From: Salvia splendens
Lineage: Eukaryota; Streptophyta; Magnoliopsida; Lamiales; Lamiaceae
Assembly (NCBI RefSeq): GCF_004379255.2
Contig: NC_056034.1
Location: forward strand, 5,582,501-5,646,500
Direction: 5' to 3'
DNA: 64,000 nt
The translations under genes were made by a program, and so were the position numbers. How positions within the stretch are numbered: the stretch's first letter is position 1; each line of letters begins with the position of its first letter. A model generated the notes under the pieces. That model worked only from the letters and a program-made list of their open reading frames with translations, was not told the origin of the DNA and did no database searches. Positions 35,323 to 44,358 of the stretch are shown piece by piece.

Positions 35323-35543
35323 CTCCCTCCGTGCCCAAAGAATATGCACAGTGGGTTCGGCACGAGTTTTAATGTAAAATTGGTAAAGTAAGAGAAAAGT
35401 AGAGAGAAAAAGTAATTAAAGTATTGTCAGTGGAGAATGGGTTCCACCTCTTTAGAGAGAAGACTTTCAAAAGTTAGAAAGTGCATGTTCTTGTGGGACG
35501 GACTAAAAAAGAAAGAGTACATATTCTTGTGGGACGGAAGGAG
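35323..35543. mobile_element. Stowaway-type MITE (221 bp)
   Basis: TA flanks at 35321-35322 and 35544-35545. Ends are CTCCCTCCGTGCCCAAAG and inverted TTGTGGGACGGAAGGAG. It is a sister copy of the MITE at 12347-12569. Confidence 0.88.
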
Positions 35544-35545
35544 TA

Positions 35546-36140
35546 AGACATTTAATGACAGATAAAAAAATATATATACTAAAAACAATATAACAACCAA
35601 ATCGGATAGCGACACTTTTTAATGCTATTAAGGGCGCTATTTTGGGTGTCTAATTATACCACCAACGCTTCATAAAATGTCTTTATTGTAATTGTCCCAA
35701 CTAAAATTAGGGGAACAAATAGAAGTGTCATAAAAAAGATCAAGATAATTTGCCCTCAACTTGAGGACGTTTTCTTTTGCGTCCTAAATTATGGTTATTT
35801 TTAAAATTTTCAAACGCTACTAATTGCGTCTCAGTTTTTATGTCCATAAAAGATAAGTTTTTTTTGTAGTGTAACTTTTAGTAAATTCTGATATTATTAA
35901 GTTTTTTCTTTTTACAATTTATTAATCCCTTCATTGTTAGAGAAAATCTATTAAGTTTGAAATGTAGAAATTTAATATCTCGACATTGTTTCGCTGTCGA
36001 AATTTATTCTCTGCGAAGGAAGAAAAAAAAAATCCATTTACTTGATCGTTCAACTATTGCATATCCAAGATGCTAAAATAACGTCAAACTGAACCTCACA
36101 TTTTTCAGCATATCAACCATATTTGTTTGCGTCATAATAA
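35546..36140. other. AT-rich spacer
   Basis: No gene or complete element recognised. Confidence 0.5.
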
Positions 36141-36144
36141 TTGT

Positions 36145-36565
36145 ACGGAGATGCCTATCCGGAACCGGCGGTTACGGTTCAAAACTGTCGGTTCCGGTTT
36201 TGAAAATTGATAAACCAGAACTGAACCGCGAGGGTGTTTCGTGGGTACGGTTCCGGTTCCAAAACCTCTGATTTCGGTTTTGGTTCCGAACCGGCATTTT
36301 TTTTACGGTTTACACGGTTCTGAATCGTCGATTTTCGGCGGTTCCAGCTCGGTTTCACGATTTTCCGGTGGTTTTTCGCAGTTCCGTTTTGGAACCGCCC
36401 GGAACCGGCGGTTCCGACACGATTTCGGTTCGAAAAATTTCAAACCTGAACCGAACCACGGTTCTAAAATCGACGGTTTCGGTTCGGATAAATTCTCGCG
36501 GTTCCGGTTAGAAACCATAACCACCGGTTACGGTTTCACGGTTAACCGCCAAAACCGTAAACCTT
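36145..36565. repeat. GGTTCCGG-rich array, hAT-like but without clear ends
   Basis: Over 400 bp dominated by GGTTCCGG, CGGTTTCG and AACCGG words on both strands, like the subterminal arrays of the hAT element at 10774-11779. Neither an 8-bp duplication nor a convincing terminal inverted repeat was found. The open frames on both strands here follow from the repeat and are not genes. Confidence 0.6.
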
Positions 36566-36802
36566 GAGCACCCGCCAACTCCAATTATTAAAAAATAATT
36601 TCATATTTTTATTTATTCATAAAAATTAATCTTAAATTATTAAAAATGAAAAGTTATTATTAATTTGTCACTCACTTTTTATCCTTCTCTTTATTACTTT
36701 ATCTATATTTTTCTTTCTTTTTAACAATTTATCAATTTTATAATAAGTCATATAACTAAGTTAAATTATTTTTTAATGAACGGTAAAGAATTTTATTTAC
36801 TA

Positions 36803-37076
36803 ATCCCTCCGTTTGTTCATAGTTGAGGTAAAACTTTTCGGCACGGAGTTTAAGAAATGGATGTTGAATGTGTTAAATAAATAGATAAAAAAGTAAGAGG
36901 GGAAAAAGTCGAGAGAATAAAGTAAAAAGTGAATAAAGTAGAGAGAATAAAGTAAGAGAGAGTAAAGTAAGAAAGAGAAAAAAATTACTATATATGGAAA
37001 TGACTCAACTATGAGAGAATTTCCTAAAATAGAAAAATGACTTTAACTATGGAGAAAACTATGGAGAAACGAGGAA
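36803..37076. mobile_element. Stowaway-type MITE (274 bp)
   Basis: TA flanks at 36801-36802 and 37077-37078. Ends are ATCCCTCCGTTTGTTCATAG and inverted CTATGGAGAAACGAGGAA. The interior has repeated GAATAAAGTA words. Confidence 0.72.
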
Positions 37077-37118
37077 TAACTATTTATCCTCATTATTTAT
37101 AAACGTAAATCATTACTA

Positions 37119-37583
37119 CTTCATCCATCAGTGATCATTAAATATCCTGTTTGTAGCAATCGTACTGACGGTCCCACGCTATGATAAATCACATACTTCA
37201 GTAGATTAGATATTAGTATTACTGTACAATATACTCCACATTTTATAATATATAACCGTGACAAACGATTAAATCATTCGTTTCTTTTTTTTTAAATATT
37301 CACCTCGTTTCACTAGTACTTTTATTATATTTAAAAGTAATGTTATGCTCTCCCTTATATAAAATATAGTATTTATATTTTTCTATTTTGGTTTATTCAC
37401 CAAAAATCAGTTTCTACATATAGTAAGTTTTTATCTCTTTAATAAAGTACTAGTAATTCAAATTTGTGCTAACAATATCTAAACCACATTATTTGTAATC
37501 TCTTTCTTTCTATTTCAAATTTTACATTAAACTCATGTCATCAACAGACAACTATCTATATTATTTTTTATTGACGGATGAAG
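37119..37583. mobile_element. Stowaway-type MITE (465 bp)
   Basis: TA flanks at 37117-37118 and 37584-37585. Ends are CTTCATCCATCA and inverted TGACGGATGAAG. Its right TA forms part of the target site used by Gypsy element 1. Confidence 0.72.
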
Positions 37584-37588
37584 TATAA

Positions 37589-38196
37589 TGATGGGATACG
37601 GACTAAACAATAATTGCGAGCCCAATAGCAGTGACGGCCCATCAGCCCAAAACCCAAGAAAGAGTATCAGTTCGGCACAACCAAAGAGTTCGGTCACAGC
37701 CTATAGCTCGGAAAGAGTATCAGTTCGGCACAACCAAAGAGTTCGGTCACAGCCTATAGCTCGGTAAAAGCCGACCAATCGAGCTCAACTCTCAGATCGG
37801 CAAAAGCTGATCGGCAAAGTTCAGCAGTTCGGTCTCAGTATTCGACCGAACAAGGAGATAGTGGACCCATGCAGGATCTCCACGACCTCCATTACACCCA
37901 CGATCTATTTAGTGGTATTAAGCAGTTATCAACCCCACTACCAGGGCTGCAAACCACGATCTTAGTTCGAATGTATAAATAGAACTTAGATCAGATAGAC
38001 CAGGTTAAGCTCTCTAGATCCTGAATCTTATAGCAAATCAGTATTGTAATCTGTAAGCGAGACCAAGCAATACAAATTTGCCCTCTCTTCTTCCCGTGGA
38101 CGTAGATTTACCTCAGTAAATCGAACCACGTAATTTTCCGTGTTGTGATCATTTATTACTTGCATTTATTCCCATCAAAAATTCGCCACATCATCA
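37589..38196 (+). repeat. Gypsy 1 5' LTR
   Basis: Begins TGATGGGATACG and ends CACATCATCA. It contains a 53-bp unit repeated in tandem (37659-37711 and 37712-37764) that the LTRs of Gypsy 2 lack. Confidence 0.95.
37974..37981 (+). promoter_or_regulatory. TATA box in the Gypsy 1 5' LTR
   Basis: TATAAATA preceded by GTTCGAATG, conserved in the same context in the Gypsy 2 LTRs. It is the likely core promoter for the genomic RNA. Confidence 0.6.
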
Positions 38197-38197
38197 C

Positions 38198-38216
38198 TGG
38201 CGCCGTCTGTGGGAAG
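38198..38216 (+). other. Gypsy 1 putative primer-binding site
   Basis: TGGCGCCGTCTGTGGGAAG starts two bases after the LTR. It is the same 19-mer as in the Copia element. The tRNA is not identified. Confidence 0.75.
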
Positions 38217-38271
38217 CAGAGAACCAAAACTGTGATAAAAGCGAGTTTTTGATCCTTTTCCACCAAAAAAA

Positions 38272-40350
38272 ATGCGTACCAGATCACATAATACACATAC
38301 TTCCGTCCGTGATGAAGGTGAGGAATCTAGTCCAGCCCATAGGTCTGGAAAACAGCCTCGGGAGAAATCTGCCTCCAGTTCTCACGGTGAAGGAACAAAC
38401 CACTCAAAAAGTCATCGCACCGAGCCTCCCCAGCAGCTCGCTTTGAATGAGGCTGTCAAGTTGTTCTTGGCTGAGAAGCAGGATGAGTTCTTAACATTCC
38501 TGCAAAAGAGCCAGAAGCCGGAGAAGAAAACGGCGGATTCTCCCTCCCCCTCCAGACATGAAAGTCACTACCGCAGTAGTGTCGCACCTTCCAGGAGAAA
38601 GAATCCTCACCACCGACATGTTCCTGTTCCTCCTCGGTACCGAAATCACAGGAGAACTCCATCTCCACCATACCGAAGAGATGTCGGATTCGCCATGTAT
38701 GGAGCGCTGAAGACTCCATTTTCGGATGATATCACCCGAACTCCATTGCCACAGAATTACCGAACTCCGTCAATGACTTATGACGGGTTAGTGGATCCTC
38801 ATGATTTCCTGGGACGCTATTAGTATAATATGGCGAACCAAGGTCTCAATGAGGTTCACATGTGTAAGCTGTTTCCCGAGCTGCTTATCGGGAACGCAAG
38901 AAGGTGGTTTGACAGCCTCCCTCAAGGGAGCATTAGATCTTACAGAGATCTAATGGATGCTTTTCACAGGAGATTCTTCCAGAAAGCGGAAGCCCGAATC
39001 ACTTCGGCTCAGCTGCTTTCTATACGTCAAGGTCGCGATGAAAAAATTAGCGACTTCATGACGAGATTCCACAAGGAATGCCTACAAGTTGATGATCTCA
39101 ATGATCTACTTGTCATTTCGGCATTCCAAAATGGAATTCTGCCCGGAGCTCTCTACAGAAAGCTCGTTGAGTGCAGTCCGCAAACAGCTCAAGAGATGTG
39201 GGACATTGCGGACCAGTTTTCTCGTGCCGATGAGGCAGACCGTCGAAAACGGTCTTTAGACAGCTCATCCAGAGGAGACAAAAAGAAGCCCGATCATAGC
39301 GATCAGGGGCTTCCTCGCCGAACTCCTTTTGAAAGAATTCAAAGGGCACCGGTACAAGGCAGATTGGGACCACGTCTCGATCTTGAGAAACCGCCCGCTC
39401 AGTTCGTACCATTGAACAAGTCGAGAGCGGAAATTTTCGAACTGCATTCTGATATGTTCGAAAAACCAAAGCGGATGACGAAATCAGCCACGCGCCGAAG
39501 TCAGGATACGTACTGCTCCTACCATCAAGACCACGGTCACGATACCGAGGAGTGCCGAAATTTGGCAGCAGGTATTGATGTTCTTGTGAAAGCAGGGACG
39601 TTAAAAAAATACCAAAGCAAGCTGCCGAAGAAGAATAAGAAACAGAGAGGTGCGAACTGCGCTCCTCAGGATCCTAAAAGGCAACAGGATCCCGAAGACG
39701 ATGACGAGCCGCAATATGACGGAGTAATCCAGACTATTGACGCTCTCCCAGCCGGGAAGACTAAGTCGTCTCTAAAAGCAGAACGCAGAGGCGTCAATCG
39801 AGAGGAGCCTATGCATAAAAGGCTGAAGAAGGAGGAAGTAATCACTTTTTCAGATGCAGATCCCGTCCCGGCCATTTCTCCTCATCAAGACGCGATTGTC
39901 ATTCAAGCCGGAGTGGCAAACAAACTGATCCACAGAGTGTTTGTGGATACAGGAGCGTCGGTTAGCATTCTTTTTAAAGAATGTTTTGATAAACTGGAAG
40001 TGGATCCAGCTCGGCTCAGTCCGGCCCCACTTCCTCTGAAAAGTTTCAACCAGGAAGACACCCGCCCTGAAGGTACTATCAGCCTTCCGATTACGGTGGG
40101 AAGAGCGCCTACTAGCTCCAGTACGATGATCGAGTTTTTTGTGGTAAAAGCTCGGTCCCCGTATAACATCATCCTGGGAAGAGACTGGCTCAACACAGTT
40201 CGGGCCATTTGCTCTACTTATCACCTCACAATCAAGATCCCCACTAAAGGAGGGATTGCAGTCATCCGAGGTGATCAAAAGAGAGCAAAAGAATATTTGC
40301 AGATTGCGCTTAAAAGTGCCGAGCAATCAGATCGGCACCATCAAGCATAG
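38272..40350 (+). pseudogene. Gypsy 1 gag-protease with one nonsense codon
   Basis: One frame from ATG 38272 (MRTRSHNTHT) to the UAG at 40348-40350, interrupted by TAG at 38821-38823 where Gypsy 2 has CAA (Gln, within GRYQYNMANQG). Upstream is a basic, Pro/Ser-rich segment. Downstream is the retrotransposon Gag core (IGNARRWFDSLPQGSIRSY, then FMTRFHKECLQV), a CCHC-like knuckle (CSYHQDHGHDTEEC) and an aspartic protease with VDTGASVSILF near codon 560 of the frame. After the nonsense codon, translation could restart at ATG 38830 to give 506 aa. The terminal UAG is shared with Gypsy 2 and is in frame with pol, so it is probably a regulated stop rather than damage. Confidence 0.9.
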
Positions 40351-40356
40351 CAATCA
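40348..40356 (+). promoter_or_regulatory. Putative leaky stop UAG CAA UCA (gag/pol)
   Basis: The gag-protease frame ends in UAG followed by CAA UCA, fitting the UAG-CAR-YYA readthrough context known from tobacco mosaic virus. The next 11 codons are open and lead in the same frame into pol at 40384. The identical stop and context occur at 55152-55160 in Gypsy 2. Confidence 0.6.
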
Positions 40357-40383
40357 CAGCAGCCGGAGTCAGAGGCAGGCGAA

Positions 40384-43300
40384 ATGACCGAAGTCACACC
40401 GGAGCCGAACTCGATGACAGTTCAGTTATACGAAGATGATCCATCCAGAACGGTCAAGATCGGTTTCGCGGGAACACCTCTGCTCCGGGAAAAGACCATC
40501 CAGCTCCTCAAAGAGTACAAAGATGTCTTTGCGTGGTCTCCGTTGGACATGACCGGAGTGTCTTCCGAGGTAATTACACATCGGTTAAATATTGATCCTT
40601 CAGTCCGGCCTATAAAACAGAAGCAAAGACTCTTTGCGGCAGAAAGAAATCAAGTCATCCATGACGAAGTCCGCCAATTACTGAAAGCGGATGTATTATT
40701 CGAAGTAAAATATCCTTCTTGGGTGGCCAATCCTGTGATGATCAAGAAAAAAGAAGGAGGATGGCGGATGTGCATAGATTTTACCGATCTAAATAAGCAC
40801 TGTCCTAAAGATTGCTACCCCCTTCCGAACATAGATAAAAAAGTAGAAGCTTTGATAGGCTTCGAAATTTTCTGTTTTCTTGATTTGTATAAAGGATACC
40901 ACCAAGTTTTAATGGATGAGAATGATGCTTCAAAAACGGCTTTCATTACTGACTTCGGCATTTTTGCTTATAAAAAGATGCCATTCGGTTTAAAGAATGC
41001 CGGAGCCACATATCAAAGGATGGTAGACAAGCTATTTCGGCACCTGATCGGAAAAGAGGTTGAAGTCTATGTTGACGACATAGTTGTTAAAAGTAGAAGC
41101 ACTTCGGATTACGAAGACAATCTCAAATCAACTCTCGACGTGCTCAAAAAAGCCAACCTCAAACTCAATCCCCAAAAATGTACCTTTTTGGTAGATTCGG
41201 GAAAGTTTCTGGGTTGTTGGGTTTCAAAGGACGGACTCAAGGCAAATCCCCTAAAGGTTCAAGTTGTTCAGAACATGGCAATGCCGAAGTCCATACACGG
41301 TGTGCAAAGGCTAACTGGATGTCTAGCCGCACTGAATAGATTCCTTTCCCAAGCAGCCGAAAAACAACCGCCGTTCTTCAATGTTTTGAAGAAGGCACCA
41401 AAGTTTGAGTGGGGAGCCGAACAGAAAAAGGCTTTTGACGAACTCAAAAGTTATTTAGCCGAACTCCCTATTCTCTCTGCTCCAACAGATGCCGAAGTGA
41501 TATTCTTATATTTAGCGGCATCAGATCAAACCATTAGCGCGGTACTTGTACGAGAAGAAGGCCTAAAGCAGCGTCCTATCTACTTTACAAGCCGAGCATT
41601 AAGAGGTCCCGAAACAAGGTATCAACCTCTGGAAAAAATTGCTCTGGCATTAGTAAATGCAGCAAGGAGACTGCGGCCATATTTCTATGCTCACAAGGTA
41701 TGCGTCTTAACCGATCTTCCACTTCGGCAAGTTTTGACTAAGCCTGAAGCATCAGGCAGAATTGCCAAGTGGGCCATAGAGTTGGGAGAACATTCAATAG
41801 AATATCTACCTCGGAAAGCCATCAAGGGACAAGCCTTGGCAGATTTTCTGGTAGAGGCAAAGTTCGATCAAGCAATCCCTATTATTGCCGAACCGAAAAG
41901 CCCTACCAATGATGAACCAACACAGCCCCAGGAACCCGAAGTAGAGCCGCCGGACTGTTGGATTGGATTCGTAGATGGAGCTTCGAATAAGACGGGAAGT
42001 GGAGCTGGTATTCTACTTATCGCTCCCGACGGACACGAGGTAACTTATTCACTTCGGTTCTTATTCCCAACCACTAATAACGAAGCCGAATACGAAGCCC
42101 TTCTTGCCGGACTTCGGTTAGCGCAAAGTCTATTTATCAAATCTCTCAAAATCCATTGTGATTCACAAGTCATAGTGAATCACATGTTGGGTACAAGTGA
42201 AGCCCGAGATGAAAGGATGAAAAAATACTTGGACAAAGCGCAAAGCATTAGCCGAAGTTTCTCTTATTTTCGGATAATCCGCATCCCCAGAGCGGAAAAT
42301 GGCCGAGCAGATACTTTAAGCAAGTTGGCCTCATATCCGAGCTCAAAAGTGGAGGAATTACCGCACAGAAGCATTGATGATGCTGAGGTACTTTCAGTAA
42401 CCAGCTCGCCGAACTGGATGACGCCAATATCAAAGTATCTAGATCAAGGACAACTGCCCGAGGATAAGAGAGAAGCTCGGAAAATCACATGCCGAGCACT
42501 TCGGTATGAACTTCATGAAGGAGTCCTATATAGAAAGTCCTACCTTCAACCGTTATTGCGATGTGTAGGACCAGAAGAGACGGACTACATCCTTAGAGAA
42601 GTTCATGAAGGATCGTGCGGCAGCCACATCGGAGCTAGAGCTTTAGCTAAAAAAGTTCTGAGATGGGGATATTATTGGCCAACTATGGTACAAGAAGCAG
42701 TACAGCTCGTTAAGAAATGTACGAAGTGCCAAATCCATGCAAATATCCCAAGGATGCCGCAGACCGATCTATGTGCTATGCAAAGCCCTTGGCCTTTTAT
42801 GCAATGGGGCATAGACATAGTAGGACCACTACCACAAGCTCCTCGGCAAATGAAATTCTTGATCGTTGCCGTGGACTACTTCACAAAGTGGGTGGAGGCT
42901 GAACCATTAGCTACGATAACGAGCTCGAAGGCATTGGATTTTGTTTGGAAGAACATAGTTTGCCGATTTGGCATACCCCATATCCTCATTTCGGATAATG
43001 GGACTCAGTTCACCGACAAGACATTCAAGAATTGGTGCCAAGAGTTGAATATTCAACAGCGGTTCACTTCGGTCTCTCACCCACAAGCAAACGGACAAAC
43101 GGAAGTAACAAACCGTATTTTGGTGAAAGGATTAAAAGCTCGGTTAGAACAAGCCAAAGGACAATGGGTAGAAAATCTTCCTCAAGTCCTATGGTCTTAC
43201 CGAACTACACCAAAAACCTCCAACGGTGAAACTCCGTACAGTCTAGTGTACGGCACTGAAGCCGTAATTCCGGTTGAGATCGGCATACCCAGCCCCCGAA

Positions 43301-43647
43301 CACTCAATTTCTCAACAGAACTGAATGATGACGGACTGAGAGCCGAACTAGATCTTGCCGAAGAAAGAAGAGAACTGGCCTGCATAAAAGCAGCCAAGTA
43401 CAAGGAGCAAGTAACCCGGTATTATAACCAAAGGGTGAAAAAGCTGCAGTTTCAAGTGGGAGATCTCGTATTGAGAAACAATGAAGTAAGCCGAGCAGAA
43501 AAGCTGGGCAAACTTGAACCCACATGGGAAGGTCCGTATCGGGTGTCAGAAGTCCTGGGAAAAGGGTCTTATAAATTGACTCACATGTCAGGAGAACAAG
43601 TACCCCGAACATGGCATATTTCCAACCTCAAGAAGTTCCATTTGTAA
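40384..43647 (+). CDS. Gypsy 1 pol: RT, two RNases H, integrase (1087 aa)
   Basis: Intact frame. The reverse transcriptase spans about 107-290 with YVDD at 229-232. A first RNase H domain (about 370-485) is followed by a second, archaeal-type RNase H (about 522-655, from FVDGASNKTGSGAGILL to RADTLSKL), a hallmark of Tat elements. The integrase (from about 730) has an HHCC zinc segment (HEGSCGSHIG, CTKCQIH) and catalytic D811, D871 and E907 in DD35E spacing. A C-terminal beta-rich segment (VGDLVLRNNE to VLGKGSYKL) follows. It is in the same frame as gag-protease, so it is probably made as a readthrough fusion; an independent ATG exists at 40384 but nothing else marks it as a start. Confidence 0.93.
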   Translation: MTEVTPEPNSMTVQLYEDDPSRTVKIGFAGTPLLREKTIQLLKEYKDVFAWSPLDMTGVSSEVITHRLNIDPSVRPIKQKQRLFAAERNQVIHDEVRQLLKADVLFEVKYPSWVANPVMIKKKEGGWRMCIDFTDLNKHCPKDCYPLPNIDKKVEALIGFEIFCFLDLYKGYHQVLMDENDASKTAFITDFGIFAYKKMPFGLKNAGATYQRMVDKLFRHLIGKEVEVYVDDIVVKSRSTSDYEDNLKSTLDVLKKANLKLNPQKCTFLVDSGKFLGCWVSKDGLKANPLKVQVVQNMAMPKSIHGVQRLTGCLAALNRFLSQAAEKQPPFFNVLKKAPKFEWGAEQKKAFDELKSYLAELPILSAPTDAEVIFLYLAASDQTISAVLVREEGLKQRPIYFTSRALRGPETRYQPLEKIALALVNAARRLRPYFYAHKVCVLTDLPLRQVLTKPEASGRIAKWAIELGEHSIEYLPRKAIKGQALADFLVEAKFDQAIPIIAEPKSPTNDEPTQPQEPEVEPPDCWIGFVDGASNKTGSGAGILLIAPDGHEVTYSLRFLFPTTNNEAEYEALLAGLRLAQSLFIKSLKIHCDSQVIVNHMLGTSEARDERMKKYLDKAQSISRSFSYFRIIRIPRAENGRADTLSKLASYPSSKVEELPHRSIDDAEVLSVTSSPNWMTPISKYLDQGQLPEDKREARKITCRALRYELHEGVLYRKSYLQPLLRCVGPEETDYILREVHEGSCGSHIGARALAKKVLRWGYYWPTMVQEAVQLVKKCTKCQIHANIPRMPQTDLCAMQSPWPFMQWGIDIVGPLPQAPRQMKFLIVAVDYFTKWVEAEPLATITSSKALDFVWKNIVCRFGIPHILISDNGTQFTDKTFKNWCQELNIQQRFTSVSHPQANGQTEVTNRILVKGLKARLEQAKGQWVENLPQVLWSYRTTPKTSNGETPYSLVYGTEAVIPVEIGIPSPRTLNFSTELNDDGLRAELDLAEERRELACIKAAKYKEQVTRYYNQRVKKLQFQVGDLVLRNNEVSRAEKLGKLEPTWEGPYRVSEVLGKGSYKLTHMSGEQVPRTWHISNLKKFHL

Positions 43648-43987
43648 GAGACAAGGTCCGGTCAGTCTTGTATCTAGTTCGGTCCTAGGGATATGTGCTT
43701 TCATGTTTCTATTTGTCCTTTATGCTGGTCGTTTTATAAAAGTTTAAAATCTTTTTCGTCTTTTTTATTTGTCTTTATGTGCGTTTAGTCTCTATGTGCG
43801 TTTTGTCTCTTATAAATATTACTGAGGTATATTGATCTTTAAAGGCTGATCCCCTTTTTAGATCATGTATTAAAGACAATTGTGAGTCCAAGCTTCTAAG
43901 GAAGATACAAGACCACAATTCAGCTTAAGAAACAAGCAGTTCGTCTGAAACGGACTGCAATAAGCCGAAAACCACTTCGGTCAACCA

Positions 43988-44130
43988 GGGAAAGTCCAAT
44001 CCAAGCGATAAAACTCGCCAAATTAGGACACAAAAGGAAAGTCCAATCCAAGCGATAAAACTCGCCAAATTAGGACACAAAGGGAAAGTCCAATCCAAGC
44101 GATAAAACTCGCCAAATAAGGACACAAACT
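43988..44130. repeat. Tandem repeat, 47-bp unit, three copies
   Basis: Three near-identical units of GGAAAGTCCAATCCAAGCGA followed by TAAAACTCGCCAAATTAGGA, with period 47. They lie just after pol, at the equivalent place to the 39-bp repeats in Gypsy 2. Confidence 0.88.
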
Positions 44131-44358
44131 AAGTCCGGTCAAAGAAGAGTTTTCTTCATAAGACTGAGGACGAGTCCGGCCAAAGAAGAGTTTTCTTCAT
44201 AAGACCGCGGACGAGTACAATAAATGAAATAAAAAATCGCTGAACTGTAAATACGCAGTGATAGAAGCGAAATGAAAAAAATTTCATTTATTAAGTCTTG
44301 TTCGGCATACAATTTCGCTGCCCTACGAGAAGGCGTTACACCATTACAAAGGACTATT

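Noticed and set aside
36241..36567. Gly/Phe-rich frame of 108 codons
   Set aside because: It is translated from the GGTTCCGG repeat array; the opposite strand is open too.
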